Shown here: positions 18,413 through 27,678 of the stretch, in pieces
Layout of the letters: each line of letters opens with the position of its first letter
Position numbering within the stretch: position 1 is the stretch's first letter
NCBI RefSeq assembly: GCF_040112705.1
Contig: NZ_CP157804.1
Location: forward strand, 2,040,001-2,104,000
Source of the DNA: Flagellimonas sp. MMG031
Lineage (GTDB): Bacteria; Bacteroidota; Bacteroidia; Flavobacteriales; Flavobacteriaceae
Direction: 5' to 3'
DNA length: 64,000 nucleotides
Program-made: the position numbers and the translations under genes
Notes under the pieces: model-generated
Databases searched by the model: none
What the model saw: the letters and a program-made list of their open reading frames with translations, nothing else
What the model was told of the DNA's origin: nothing

Positions 18413-19706
18413 TTACTTAGCGAGTCCCGCTTGAGAGAGCGTGATCAATAAAGCCAATTGAATGGATTCGTCGCCCGGCTCATCGTTCAGGAACCACTCA
18501 TGCAAGGAATGCGCACCGCCTCCTTGGCCACCACGTCCAATACAAATGGCAGGGATACCTTGGGCCACTGGAATATTAATATTGGTAGAACCGCGCCCTA
18601 AACTGGGTTTTACACCAAAATGTTGGGTAGCCGCCATGGCTCTTTGTATCAGGGGAAGCGTTGCTGGCAATTCACCGGAAGGCCTGTCCCCGATCTTGAT
18701 TAGCTCGTAGGTGACCTCATCCCGAATACCGCTTTCATTGTATTCTTTTATGGCCTTTTCTACGGATTCCTTAAAAACAATCTCGATTTCGTCTAGGTTC
18801 TTTGGGTCAATGGCCCGCATGTCAACTTCCATCCACGACTCAAAGGGAATGGAATTCACCGAAGTTCCGCCCCCAATCCGGCCCACGTTAAAACTGGTTT
18901 TGGGGCTATGCGTGGAGGTGTATTCCCAAGCGGCTTTGGAAAATTCATCGATGGCCTTGCCCAGGGCGTGGTGCGGATTGGCCAAGCCAAAAGCCCCAAG
19001 AATGACCTCCCGGCCCCTTGACCATTAATTTGTAACGCTTGGAGCCCAGCCCCGCATTGCTGATACGTCCCATGCTTCCACCATCGATGGCAATCCAGGC
19101 ATCGATGTCCAAGCCCGATTCGTTGAACATATACTTCATACCACGCAGGTCTCCTAGTCCTTCCTCACCTACGGTTCCTACAATAAGCAAACCTTTTTCG
19201 GTTTTGATTTCTGCCTTGTTCATGGCTTTGAGCATACTGATCAGCATGGCCAAGCCTCGGGTATCGTCCCCGATTCCAGGAGCTTTAAGGGTGTCTCCAA
19301 CTTTTTTTACGGTCACATCCGTGCCTTCCGGAAAAACCACGTCCAAGTGCGCATCCACCCCAATATAACCCGATGCTCCGGAAACACCTTTTCGCAATCC
19401 GATGACATTGCCCACCTTATCTGTCCAAATACTGTCCACACCTGCTTCCTCCAACATCTGGGCAAACACTTTGCCTCGCTCTGTTTCCATAAAAGGCGGT
19501 GCCAAAATCTCTGTTAAGGTGATCAAATCCTGAGTGGTTGCATCCTTTTGTGATTTGATATATCCAAAAGCCTCTTCCACTTTCTTGTTTTTGGCCAATC
19601 GATCTACTTCTTTGGTATATTTTTTTTCAATTTCCTGAGCCGTCATGGTCATGGAAAATAGGCCGAGGCCACAGGTAAGGACACATAGTAATTTATTCAT
19701 AGTCAA
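18413..19706 (-). pseudogene. M20/M25/M40 family metallopeptidase, frameshifted
   Basis: Two reading frames together make one about 425-residue secreted M20 zinc peptidase. The first (19706 to 18945) has a signal peptide (ending TAQ), the metal site (GVDAHLDVVFPEG, GIGDDTRG, GTVGEEGLGDLRG) and the start of the dimerisation domain (GPGGHSWG). The second (about 18990 to 18413) continues with ANPHHALGKAIDEFSKAAWEYT, the rest of the dimerisation domain, and the last metal ligand region (GGGAHSLHEWF). The break is at about 18985-19000, where a GGGG/TTTT tract appears to lack two bases (expected Trp-Gly-Ala-Phe-Gly) or to carry one extra. The truncated product loses the last zinc ligand. It could be a true mutation or a sequencing error in the homopolymer. 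Its start overlaps the end of the aminotransferase gene by 4 bp. Confidence 0.88.
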
Positions 19707-20608
19707 ATAGTTTGTGGGTTGATATATGTTTCAAATGTGAGACCTGAAGTCTCTTTTGTTCTGAGCTTGCCAAATGCTTCCTGTAGCCTAAGGGTCACTG
19801 CACCAACCTGTTCTCCGTGAAAATACACATGATTCCCAAGCTTTGCAATGGCAGCCACTTGTGTGGTGGTACCCGTAAAGAAAGCTTCGTCCATTTGTTC
19901 AATTTCATTTTCGGTCAAGGCTCTTTCCAACACAGGAATTCCCAGCTTATGGCAGAGCTGTAGTACAATCATTCGGGTAACCCCATTCAGGATGTGTTCA
20001 TTGGCCGGGTGGGTAATCACTGTCCCGTCTTTTACGAAAAAGATATTGGTATGGGAACCTTCGGTGATAACCCCGTCCCGAACCAAGGCGGCTTCATCAG
20101 TACCATCGTTCATGGCTGCCTCATTGGCCATAATGTTTCCCAACAACGAAACCGATTTGATATCACAACGGTGCCATCGGACATCGGGTACCAAAATAGC
20201 GTTCATTTTGTTGGGGTTGACCTCGGGCAATGCATAGGGTAGTGCATACATCATCACACTGGGAGTTGCTTCCTTTGGATACGCATGTTTTCGGGCAGCA
20301 ATACCTCTGGTTACCTGCATGTAGATCAAACAAGACTTATTCACCAGTCCAGAGGCCCGGAGCAAGGGTTCCAGATTGCGCTCAACTTCTTCCACGTTAA
20401 AAGCAATTTGGATTTTATTTAAATTATTTTGTAATCGGTCGAGATGTGCTTTTTTGTAAAAAATGCCGTTTTCCAACTGCATCATGACTTCGTAAATACC
20501 ATCCCCGAACAAAAAACCACGGTCAAATACCGATATTCGCGCTTCTTCGGATGAATGGATTTCACCATTAATAAACACTTTGGGAGGAAACTTTCCTTGG
20601 GGCAGCAT
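19703..20608 (-). CDS. dat: D-amino-acid aminotransferase (class IV PLP enzyme)
   Basis: 301 residues, fold-type IV PLP aminotransferase. Class IV marks: FDRGFLFGDGIYEVM near the N-terminus, the RWHRCDIKSVSLLGN segment with the PLP Lys, EAALVRDGVITEGSHTNIFFV, and the FTGTTTQVAAIAKLG phosphate-binding loop. The RWxRCDIKS...LLxN pattern fits D-alanine transaminase better than branched-chain aminotransferase, so the likely reaction is D-alanine + 2-oxoglutarate to pyruvate + D-glutamate. It overlaps the M20 peptidase by 4 bp in one unit, which fits peptide and D-amino-acid turnover, and a VanX-like dipeptidase lies nearby. A branched-chain or aminodeoxychorismate lyase role is less likely. Confidence 0.82.
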   Translation of the reverse strand: MLPQGKFPPKVFINGEIHSSEEARISVFDRGFLFGDGIYEVMMQLENGIFYKKAHLDRLQNNLNKIQIAFNVEEVERNLEPLLRASGLVNKSCLIYMQVTRGIAARKHAYPKEATPSVMMYALPYALPEVNPNKMNAILVPDVRWHRCDIKSVSLLGNIMANEAAMNDGTDEAALVRDGVITEGSHTNIFFVKDGTVITHPANEHILNGVTRMIVLQLCHKLGIPVLERALTENEIEQMDEAFFTGTTTQVAAIAKLGNHVYFHGEQVGAVTLRLQEAFGKLRTKETSGLTFETYINPQTI

Positions 20609-20814
20609 AGTTCAGCAGCTTTACGTAAAAAAGGTTGATGTTCAAAAACTGTGAAGTTAACCGTTATTCCCCTTAACTGAAAATTTAGTATCAAAGTTTG
20701 ATAGAGGACTTTTGGAGTTGACCACCGATGACATCCAATCGGAATAATGGGTATTTGTCTGGAAGGTTTTCATTTTTGTTCACTTTTCCCGTACTTCACC
20801 AAAAAAGAGCGCTT

Positions 20815-21336
20815 ATGATCATTTTTGTGGATATGGACGAGGTTATCGCAGATGCCTATCAAGCCCATATCGATATTTATAACCAAGAGTTTGATGCCCA
20901 ATTTACAGCCGAAGAATGTATGGGCAGGGAATTTTGGCAATGTGTCCCGCAGGAGCATCAGCAATCGGTGAGAGACCATACACACCGCGATGGCTTTTTC
21001 AAAAATTTGAAAGTCATCGATGGCAGCCAGGACGTTTTGGAAGCATTGAGCAAAAAGCACGAAGTCTACATCGCATCCGCGGCGATGGAGTTTCCACAAT
21101 CGCTTCGGGAAAAATCCGATTGGTTGGACCAATTCTTTCCCTTTATCCCATGGCAAAATCGAATATTGTGCGGGAACAAGCATGTGCTCAAAGGCGATGT
21201 GCTCATCGATGACCGAAGCAAAAACCTGGGCTTTTTTGATGGCCGGTCCATTATGTTCACTTCGCCCCACAATACCGAGGTCAAAACCTTTGAGCGGGCG
21301 GATACTTGGCGCGATATCGCCGATAAACTTTTGTAA
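20815..21336 (+). CDS. 5'(3')-deoxyribonucleotidase-like HAD phosphatase
   Basis: 173 residues from the ATG at 20815; the frame is open to 20728 but the protein begins naturally at MIIFVDMDEVIAD, which holds the two catalytic Asp residues of the HAD fold (DMDEV). Later motifs: a motif-II region (YIASAAMEFPQSL), a motif-III Lys in NKHVLKGDVLIDD, and the Mg-binding acidic pair (IDDRSKN). The pattern is that of the NT5C family, which dephosphorylates deoxynucleoside monophosphates. It is cytosolic, and the esterase gene follows within about 12 bp. Confidence 0.85.
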   Translation: MIIFVDMDEVIADAYQAHIDIYNQEFDAQFTAEECMGREFWQCVPQEHQQSVRDHTHRDGFFKNLKVIDGSQDVLEALSKKHEVYIASAAMEFPQSLREKSDWLDQFFPFIPWQNRILCGNKHVLKGDVLIDDRSKNLGFFDGRSIMFTSPHNTEVKTFERADTWRDIADKLL

Positions 21337-21348
21337 CTTGTGAACGCA

Positions 21349-22068
21349 ATGGGGAATAAATTGGGAAAGCTTTTACTTTTGATTGGTTTGATAATGCTTC
21401 AGGCCTGTGCTGCCCAATCCCATTTGGTGGCCGATGAGCTAGAAACCGTAACCAAGGAGAATTTAAAATACTATCTGTACTATCCCGAACATTATTTTGA
21501 TTCGGAGGAAACCTTTGGACTCTTACTTTTTCTTCACGGAGGTGGTGAATCGGGTAGGGCGCTGGAGGAAATAAAGGATACAGGTCCGCCCAAAATGCTG
21601 GCCGAAGGCAAGCAATTTCCATTTTTGATACTGGCCCCGCAAAATTCCCACGCCAAAAAATGGTGGAATACCGAGGCGGTCATTCAATTGCTCGATTCCG
21701 TTACAGGGATGAACCGAGTCGATAAAAACAGAATATATGTATCAGGGTTGAGCAGGGGAGGAAGCGCCGCTTGGGAGCTTGCTACGCAATATCCGGATAA
21801 GTTTGCCGCCATGGCCGTGGTTTGTGGGATGACACCTTTGCCCTATGCACACTGGATAGACCAAGAAATGCCTATTTGGGTTTTCCATGGTGATCAAGAC
21901 GATGTCATTGATGTGGAAGAGTCCGATAAAATGGTGGCTAAATTGCGTGACATGGGGCACGACGTCCGATATACCAGATATAAAGGCGTGGGACACAATG
22001 CTTGGGACCGGGCCTATACCACGGACTCACTCTATACTTGGCTTGCAAATCAAAAACGAAAGCATTAA
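21349..22068 (+). CDS. alpha/beta-hydrolase lipoprotein (esterase/phospholipase-carboxylesterase type)
   Basis: About 239 residues from the ATG at 21349 (a GTG 9 bp earlier is also possible). The signal peptide ends LQACAA, a lipobox. The hydrolase fold shows an oxyanion loop (LLFLHGGGESG), a nucleophile elbow (VSGLSRGG), the acid (FHGDQDDVI) and the base His (GVGHNAWDRAY). The family includes feruloyl and acetyl esterases, dienelactone hydrolase-like enzymes and PHB-depolymerase-like proteins. A surface or periplasmic esterase is the safest statement. It starts about 12 bp after the nucleotidase and abuts the VanX-like gene, so they form one unit. Confidence 0.82.
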   Translation: MGNKLGKLLLLIGLIMLQACAAQSHLVADELETVTKENLKYYLYYPEHYFDSEETFGLLLFLHGGGESGRALEEIKDTGPPKMLAEGKQFPFLILAPQNSHAKKWWNTEAVIQLLDSVTGMNRVDKNRIYVSGLSRGGSAAWELATQYPDKFAAMAVVCGMTPLPYAHWIDQEMPIWVFHGDQDDVIDVEESDKMVAKLRDMGHDVRYTRYKGVGHNAWDRAYTTDSLYTWLANQKRKH

Positions 22069-22073
22069 GAAAG

Positions 22074-22793
22074 ATGAAATATTCCCTAGTTGTATTACTA
22101 CTTGGACTGATAGTATGCTGTCGGTCTAAACACAAAACCGAGGTAGAAAAACCTCAAACTGCATCGGAAATCAAAATGGATTCGGTTGCTGCGGACACGG
22201 TGGTAGATAAAGCAACCACTTTAAGAACCTTCGATGGACTTGCCGATACCACGTTTGTTCGCTTGGCCGATTTCAGTGCTGATTTTGCCTACGACATGCG
22301 ATATGCCACGGAAAATAATTTTTTAAAGGCCAAAGTCTACGATTGTGCCGAATGTTATACCCGTGTAAAGACCGCCAAGGCTTTGATTGCAGCCAATGCC
22401 GATTTTATGGAGCAAGGGGTGAAGATTAAGTTCTTTGATTGCTATCGTCCCAATTCGGTACAGTACAAAATGTGGGAAATTGTCCCCAATCCGCAGTATG
22501 TCGCCAATCCCGACAAAGGTTCCATCCATAATAAAGGCGGAGCGGTGGATATTACCCTAGTGGATATGGAGGGCAACGAACTGGACATGGGTACTGATTT
22601 TGACTACTTCGGAAAGCGGGCCTATCACGATAATATGGACTTGCCCCAAGAAATTCTAGACAACCGAAAATTGTTAAAAGAGACCATGGAAGACCATGGA
22701 TTTTGGTCCATCAGAACCGAATGGTGGCACTATAACCTCTCAGCCGCGTCCAATGATAGAGTGGCCAATTTTAAATGGGAGTGTGAAGACTAA
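22074..22793 (+). CDS. VanX-like D-Ala-D-Ala dipeptidase (M15 family) lipoprotein
   Basis: 239 residues from the ATG at 22074, 5 bp after the esterase stop; the longer frame from 22002 would overlap that gene. The signal peptide ends VCC, probably a lipoprotein. M15D zinc-site motifs are complete: SIHNKGGAVD (SxHxxGxAxD), EWWHY (ExxH), and FDCYRP with the transition-state Arg. The enzyme would split D-Ala-D-Ala outside the cytosol, freeing D-alanine. Together with the D-amino-acid aminotransferase on the other strand it suggests salvage of peptidoglycan peptides rather than vancomycin resistance, since no VanH/VanA ligase is present. Confidence 0.9.
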   Translation: MKYSLVVLLLGLIVCCRSKHKTEVEKPQTASEIKMDSVAADTVVDKATTLRTFDGLADTTFVRLADFSADFAYDMRYATENNFLKAKVYDCAECYTRVKTAKALIAANADFMEQGVKIKFFDCYRPNSVQYKMWEIVPNPQYVANPDKGSIHNKGGAVDITLVDMEGNELDMGTDFDYFGKRAYHDNMDLPQEILDNRKLLKETMEDHGFWSIRTEWWHYNLSAASNDRVANFKWECED

Positions 22794-22840
22794 TCTTCCC
22801 CAACAAGGAAACCGTTCCAGAATTAACTCACTATGCGAAA

Positions 22841-24025
22841 TCAATCGGCAACTTTTGTGCAATCCACCACAATCAATGAGTCGTTCAAGGTTTTGGTGAA
22901 AAAAATATAGCGATTCCCACCATCCTTGATTTTGTGCCTTTTTCGCAGCTCGGCCACGGACTGTGGAAAGTTTCGCGTAGTAACATTGGCCTTGTCGATA
23001 TGAAGGGATTTCATTGCCTTTTTGGAATAAGGCACCACGCTTTCAATTTTGAACCTTCTTCCCGGAAACTCCAAGAGTGATTTGGAGGTATACAAATGGG
23101 AGTGGGGATGCAATTTATAAACCCCATATGTCTTGCCCACGCTTTTGAATCCCCCCGATTTCAGAACAGCTGCATTGGGTTCGTACAGATAAGCGGAGGG
23201 TTCCTCATGCGCGATATTGCACATTGCTTCATCTTCCCAAATAAAATCAAAGGATTCGGTATGATCGGGCTGTATGTTCCTGGTCTTGATATGAACCCGA
23301 CCCTCATATCCTTTTTCTAGTACAAAGAGCAGTTCCTTCACCTCGTTCTGTACAGCGACCACATGGACTTCTTTTACGGATTCCAAGGTCTCAATAGCTT
23401 GTTTGATGTCCAATAAGGGTGACGTCTTCATTAAAAGGTGCGAGGCCCTTTCAAAGAAAAGTGGCAAATGTTTGGAAACATCAGGATGACAATCTTGCAA
23501 CAAAAACACTTTCCCTTTGGCATCATCCCTACGCGATGGATCTATATAAATCCATTCGAATCCTTGCTTTGAATTTTGTAGATAAGTAATGCCATCCTCA
23601 GCTTGACAGGCAATATGCTCCTGCTCCAAAACCTTGAAATTATGAGAGGCGATTTCGCTCAGTTCTTGATTGATTTCACAGTGGAAAACCTCAGGAATTT
23701 GTTGCGCAAAAAAGTAGGTGTCCACCCCCAATCCTCCGGTAAGGTCTATGAGCGATTTTCCACTTACCAATTGCGATTTGTATCGAGCCGTAACCTCAGA
23801 GCTTGTTTGTTCGATATGGAGCTTTATGGGGTAGTAGATTCCTCTTTTTTCAAACCAGGTTGGGAGTTTGTCCTTGCACTTTTTTTTGGCTTCGATTTGT
23901 TGGGCCAATTCTTTTTGGGAAACCCCTTCAAAAACAGGTTTCGCCAACAGAACTGTCAGGATGTCAGTTGTCAAATTATTATCGATATAATCCTGTATAC
24001 CAGTATTTAAGATAAGTTCATTCAA
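22841..24025 (-). CDS. PG_1098-like class I SAM methyltransferase with THUMP-like domain
   Basis: 394 residues. The central SAM-binding Rossmann domain begins SLIDLTGGLGVDTYFFA (motif I, about 92-107), followed by DPSRRDDAKGKV in the catalytic region. The C-terminus (about 285-390) fits the THUMP-like/PG_1098 ferredoxin-like domains, ending in a basic segment (VAELRKRHKIKDGG) that suggests RNA binding. The family is known from structures of Bacteroidota proteins and is presumed to methylate RNA; the target is not established to my knowledge. Last gene of a minus-strand run, 7 bp downstream of the AI-2E family transporter. Confidence 0.82.
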   Translation of the reverse strand: MNELILNTGIQDYIDNNLTTDILTVLLAKPVFEGVSQKELAQQIEAKKKCKDKLPTWFEKRGIYYPIKLHIEQTSSEVTARYKSQLVSGKSLIDLTGGLGVDTYFFAQQIPEVFHCEINQELSEIASHNFKVLEQEHIACQAEDGITYLQNSKQGFEWIYIDPSRRDDAKGKVFLLQDCHPDVSKHLPLFFERASHLLMKTSPLLDIKQAIETLESVKEVHVVAVQNEVKELLFVLEKGYEGRVHIKTRNIQPDHTESFDFIWEDEAMCNIAHEEPSAYLYEPNAAVLKSGGFKSVGKTYGVYKLHPHSHLYTSKSLLEFPGRRFKIESVVPYSKKAMKSLHIDKANVTTRNFPQSVAELRKRHKIKDGGNRYIFFTKTLNDSLIVVDCTKVAD

Positions 24026-24032
24026 ACTTTTG

Positions 24033-25133
24033 CTATAAATTTTTGGTCAACTTCTTCACAAAAGAATTTTCGGCCAAAAACTCCTTCAAAATCACCTTTA
24101 TGGCGGTATATCCCGGCACAGCGACCACCATTCCCACGACCCCAAAAAGCAATCCTGCGATGATAATGATCAAGAAGATTTCCAAGGGGTGCGACTTTAC
24201 GCTTTTGGAAAAAATAAATGGTTGTGAAAAGAAATTATCGATGAGTTGGCCAATGGTCAAACCAATAAAAACATAAAGTGCTTTGGGCAAAATCACCGTG
24301 CTGAAATCCGCATCGATAAAACTGGTCATGGTTAGGATAATCATGGTGACCCCTCCGATGATGGGACCGATGTATGGAATGATGTTGAACAGGGCACAAA
24401 GAAAAGCGATCACTATCGCGTTTTCCACACCCACGATAAATAATGAAATCGTGTAGATCACAAAGAGGATGAACAATTGTAAAAGGATGCCTGCGAAATA
24501 TCGGGAAAGCAAATTGTTTATTTTGTCAATGGAGGTGACCAAATTACTTTCCTTGTCATTGGGCACAAAGGTCAGGATACCATTTTGCATCAGTTTGCTG
24601 TCCTTCAAAAAGAAAAAGGTGATGAAGAGAACCGAGAAAAGGCCAACACTAAAATTGCTCAATGTATTTACGATGGTATTCAAAAAATTGGGAATAAAGC
24701 CCAAATCGAGACCTTGTAGCATATTTTCCTCGATTTTGGATTCGTCCAAAAGGTTGTTTACGCTGCCTGTGGAGGCTCCAAAATACTCTAGAGTTTGGAT
24801 GTAGAGGGTGTTCAAGTCTGCTTTGAGGGCCTCAATGTCCAACAGCGATAGGTTTTTGCTCTGCTCGGCCACCAAAGGAATAAATAAGGCAAGTATCCCC
24901 AAGAACAAGGAAAGCATCAATACCATGGTCACCACTACCGCCAAGGTGTTGGGGAATTTGAGTTTTCTGCGCAGGAAAAGCACTATGGGTCTGCCCAATA
25001 GCGCAAGCACGGCTGCAATGGCCAAATAGACCAATACGGATTGGATTTTGTAGAAAAACCATCCTACGAGGACAACGCCTACTATGATTGCAACTGCCCG
25101 TAATATTCCGTTTGCGATAATCTTTGCTTTCAT
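24033..25133 (-). CDS. AI-2E family transporter (UPF0118)
   Basis: 366-residue integral membrane protein. It has two or three N-terminal membrane spans, a hydrophilic stretch (about 75-150), and a cluster of later spans with the family pattern (FNIIPYIGPIIGG, IGQLIDNFFSQPFIF, HPLEIFLIIIIAGLLFG). Relatives export autoinducer-2 (TqsA) or act as Na+/H+ antiporters, so the substrate is not certain. It starts 3 bp after the DUF4159 stop and is clearly co-transcribed with it. Confidence 0.92.
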   Translation of the reverse strand: MKAKIIANGILRAVAIIVGVVLVGWFFYKIQSVLVYLAIAAVLALLGRPIVLFLRRKLKFPNTLAVVVTMVLMLSLFLGILALFIPLVAEQSKNLSLLDIEALKADLNTLYIQTLEYFGASTGSVNNLLDESKIEENMLQGLDLGFIPNFLNTIVNTLSNFSVGLFSVLFITFFFLKDSKLMQNGILTFVPNDKESNLVTSIDKINNLLSRYFAGILLQLFILFVIYTISLFIVGVENAIVIAFLCALFNIIPYIGPIIGGVTMIILTMTSFIDADFSTVILPKALYVFIGLTIGQLIDNFFSQPFIFSKSVKSHPLEIFLIIIIAGLLFGVVGMVVAVPGYTAIKVILKEFLAENSFVKKLTKNL

Positions 25134-25136
25134 TGC

Positions 25137-25787
25137 TTAGCTTTTAAAGGCGTATTCCATAATATTGGCGCCCATTTGTAGCGCTTTGATTCGGATGTCT
25201 TCCGGGTCGTTGTGTACGGCGGGATCCTCCCAACCATCCCCTAAATCACACTCATAGGTATAGAGCAATATGAGCCTTCCTTTTTCAAAAATGCCAAAGG
25301 CCTGTGGTCGCTTGCCATCGTGTTCATGGATTTTGGGCAATCCTTCGGGAAACTTGAACTTTTGATTGAAGATGGGGTGATCCGAACCCAGTTCCTCCAA
25401 GGGCCTTTCGGGAAACACTTTTTCCAATTCCCTACGCAAATAGGGTTCCATGCCGTAATTATCATCAATATGAAGAAAACCGCCCGAGAGTAAGTAAGTG
25501 CGCAAATTTTGGACTTCTTCATCGTTGAAAAAAACATTTCCGTGTCCGGTCATGTGCAAATAAGGGTATTTGAAAATGGAGACACTTGCCACCTCCACGG
25601 TTTCCGGTTCTGGGTCGATTTTGGTATCGATATGGGTGTTGCAAAATGCAATCAAATTGGGCAAGGCCGTAGGGTTGGAATACCAATCACCGCCACCACC
25701 ATATTTTAGGATGGCCACTTGTTGCGTGTATGCCAAGGATAGCGTGCAACAAAAGAGCAAGCATATCAAAAATGTTCGTTTGTTCAT
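25137..25787 (-). CDS. DUF4159 domain secreted protein
   Basis: 216 residues with a signal peptide (1-22, ending YTQQ). The body is a DUF4159 domain: strands and helices of a ThuA/glutamine-amidotransferase-like fold with FLHIDDNYGMEPYLRRELEKVFPERPLEEL, HPIFNQKF and LLYTYECDLGDGWEDP. Function is unknown; the protein is exported, and is common in Bacteroidota. Start supported by a -7 box (TATTTTTG, minus strand) at 25811-25818, 24 bp upstream of the ATG. Confidence 0.85.
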   Translation of the reverse strand: MNKRTFLICLLFCCTLSLAYTQQVAILKYGGGGDWYSNPTALPNLIAFCNTHIDTKIDPEPETVEVASVSIFKYPYLHMTGHGNVFFNDEEVQNLRTYLLSGGFLHIDDNYGMEPYLRRELEKVFPERPLEELGSDHPIFNQKFKFPEGLPKIHEHDGKRPQAFGIFEKGRLILLYTYECDLGDGWEDPAVHNDPEDIRIKALQMGANIMEYAFKS

Positions 25788-25810
25788 GTGCTAGTGATTG
25801 ACCTTCCCTT

Positions 25811-25818
25811 CAAAAATA
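25811..25818 (-). promoter_or_regulatory. -7 box TAnnTTTG upstream of DUF4159 gene
   Basis: CAAAAATA on the plus strand reads TATTTTTG in the gene's direction, a full match to the Bacteroidota -7 consensus. No clear -33 TTTG at the right distance. Confidence 0.45.
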
Positions 25819-25852
25819 GCGTATTCCTTTGTAATATGGATAATGTGAAGTA

Positions 25853-26560
25853 TTAGTTGTTGATGATGGCCACGGTGGTACAGGCCACAATGGCGGCCGT
25901 CTCTGTCCGTAACCTATTTCTGCCCAAGGATACTGGAATATATCCCTTTTCTTTGGAAAGATCAATTTCCCCTTTCGAGAAATCCCCTTCGGGGCCTATG
26001 AGAATGGTTAGGTCGTTATCAGCGATTACACGTCGTTTCAATTCCATTTTATCCCCATTTTGGCAATGGGCAATAAATCTGTAACCGAGGGTTTCGTTGG
26101 ATTCCAAAAACTCCCGACAGGATATGGGTGGGTTTATTTTGGGCAGTACGGTTTGCAAGGACTGCTTCATGGCAGCTTGCAATACTCGCTCCATTCGTTC
26201 CAATTTGAGCGTCTTGCGTTCGGAATGGTCGCAAATAATTGGGGTGATTTCATCCACCCCGATTTCTGTCACTTTTTCCAGGAACCATTCGTAACGGTCG
26301 TTCATCTTTGTCGGGGCCACCGCCAAGTGCAAATGGTACCGCTTTGGAATCGATTTTTGTTGTGAAATGATTTCTGCCCTGCATTTTTTTTGGTCAGCAT
26401 CCAAGATCTTGGCCTCAAATAAGTACCCCTTTCCGTTGGTAATGTGCAGCACGTCCCCTTCGGATTTTCGTAACACCTTTACAATGTGTTTGCTCTCATC
26501 GGGCGGAAAGGTAAACTGTTTGGCACTATTGTCCAGGGTGGCATTGTAAAAAAGCTGCAT
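25853..26560 (-). CDS. rsmE: 16S rRNA (uracil-1498-N3)-methyltransferase
   Basis: 235 residues, usual RsmE length. It has an N-terminal PUA-like domain (about 1-70; DESKHIVKVLRKSEGD) and a SPOUT methyltransferase domain with the trefoil-knot motifs ILIGPEGDFSKGEIDL and VSLGRNRLRTETAAIVA. It methylates N3 of U1498 in 16S rRNA using SAM. It lies 17 bp downstream of tsaD on the same strand. Confidence 0.95.
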   Translation of the reverse strand: MQLFYNATLDNSAKQFTFPPDESKHIVKVLRKSEGDVLHITNGKGYLFEAKILDADQKKCRAEIISQQKSIPKRYHLHLAVAPTKMNDRYEWFLEKVTEIGVDEITPIICDHSERKTLKLERMERVLQAAMKQSLQTVLPKINPPISCREFLESNETLGYRFIAHCQNGDKMELKRRVIADNDLTILIGPEGDFSKGEIDLSKEKGYIPVSLGRNRLRTETAAIVACTTVAIINN

Positions 26561-26577
26561 AGCAAAGGTTTTATAAA

Positions 26578-27606
26578 TTAACCACCGATGGCATATCTTG
26601 CCTTGGCGGCGATGCTCTGGTCGGTAAAGGTGCCTTTTTCATATTTAAGGTAACCTACAATACCGATCATGGCTGCATTGTCCGTGCAATACTCAAATTT
26701 AGGGATAAAGGTGCTCCATCCCAACTTTTCTTCGGCATCCTTCAATCTTTGCCGTATGCCAGAGTTGGCCGCCACGCCACCTCCTATGGCCACTTGGCGT
26801 ATACCTGTCTGGTCCACTGCCATTTGGAGCTTATCCATCAAAATTTCCAGAATGGTATACTGTACCGATGCGCAGATATCGTTGATATTTTTGGAAACAA
26901 AATCAGCATCCTTTTGGGTCTCCCGTTGTAAAAAGTAGAGAATACTTGTTTTGAGTCCACTAAAGCTAAAATTCAATCCGTCTACTTTGGGTTTGGGAAA
27001 CTCAAAGGCGTGCGGATTGCCCAGTTGGGCATATTTGTCTATCAGCGGCCCACCGGGATAGGGAAGCCCCATTAATTTAGCACTTTTGTCGAACGCCTCT
27101 CCCACGGCATCATCCAAGGTTTCTCCCAGTACCTCCATGTTAAAGTGGTCGACGACCTTTACGATTTGGGTATGCCCACCGCTAATGGTCATGGCTAAAA
27201 AGGGGAACGAAGGCGTTCGATGGTCGCCATCGTCCAAAAAATGCGCCAAAATATGCGCTTCCATGTGGTTTACCTCGATCAAAGGGACGTCCAGGCCCAA
27301 GGCCAGGGATTTGGCAAAGGAGGTTCCGACCAATAAAGAACCCATAAGTCCCGGACCTCTTGTAAAAGCTATGGCAGATAGTTGTTTTTTGTCGATATTT
27401 GCCTTGGCCAAGGCTTGGTGGACCACGGGAACGATATTTTGTTGATGCGCCCTTGAAGCCAACTCTGGGACAACACCTCCATATTGCTTGTGGATTTCCT
27501 GTGTAGCCACTACATTACTGAGTACTTTTTTGTTGCAAAGTACGGCAGCCGATGTATCATCACAGGATGATTCGATGGAAAGAATATATTTTTTTGATTT
27601 CTCCAC
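26578..27606 (-). CDS. tsaD: tRNA N6-adenosine threonylcarbamoyltransferase
   Basis: 342 residues, full length. ASKHA-fold ATPase with the Kae1/TsaD marks: SIESSCDDTSAAV at the start, NHMEAHILAHF (iron-binding His pair HxxxH), ISGGHTQIV, and GGGVAANSGIRQRL. It catalyses t6A37 formation in tRNAs reading ANN codons, with TsaB/TsaE/TsaC elsewhere. Divergent from tamB by 72 bp; a well-placed promoter lies in that gap. Confidence 0.97.
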   Translation of the reverse strand: MEKSKKYILSIESSCDDTSAAVLCNKKVLSNVVATQEIHKQYGGVVPELASRAHQQNIVPVVHQALAKANIDKKQLSAIAFTRGPGLMGSLLVGTSFAKSLALGLDVPLIEVNHMEAHILAHFLDDGDHRTPSFPFLAMTISGGHTQIVKVVDHFNMEVLGETLDDAVGEAFDKSAKLMGLPYPGGPLIDKYAQLGNPHAFEFPKPKVDGLNFSFSGLKTSILYFLQRETQKDADFVSKNINDICASVQYTILEILMDKLQMAVDQTGIRQVAIGGGVAANSGIRQRLKDAEEKLGWSTFIPKFEYCTDNAAMIGIVGYLKYEKGTFTDQSIAAKARYAIGG

Positions 27607-27631
27607 AGGTTTTGGAACAAAAATTGGTCAT

Positions 27632-27660
27632 CAAAGGTAAAACATAAAAACCCTATCAAA
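27632..27660 (-). promoter_or_regulatory. Bacteroidota-type promoter for tsaD
   Basis: In the tsaD direction: -33 TTTG (plus-strand CAAA at 27657-27660), 17-bp spacer, -7 TACCTTTG (27632-27639). The -7 box is about 25 bp from the tsaD ATG. It overlaps the presumed 5' end of tamB. Confidence 0.6.
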
Positions 27661-27678
27661 AAACTTCGAAAAATACTG

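Noticed and set aside
18980..19010. Programmed frameshift that would give a full M20 peptidase.
   Set aside because: The required +1 shift has no known slippery or stop context here, and the homopolymer makes mutation or error more likely.
22074..22793. Vancomycin resistance (vanX) operon.
   Set aside because: No VanH dehydrogenase, VanA-type ligase or VanRS pair is nearby; VanX-like lipoproteins are common in Gram-negative bacteria.
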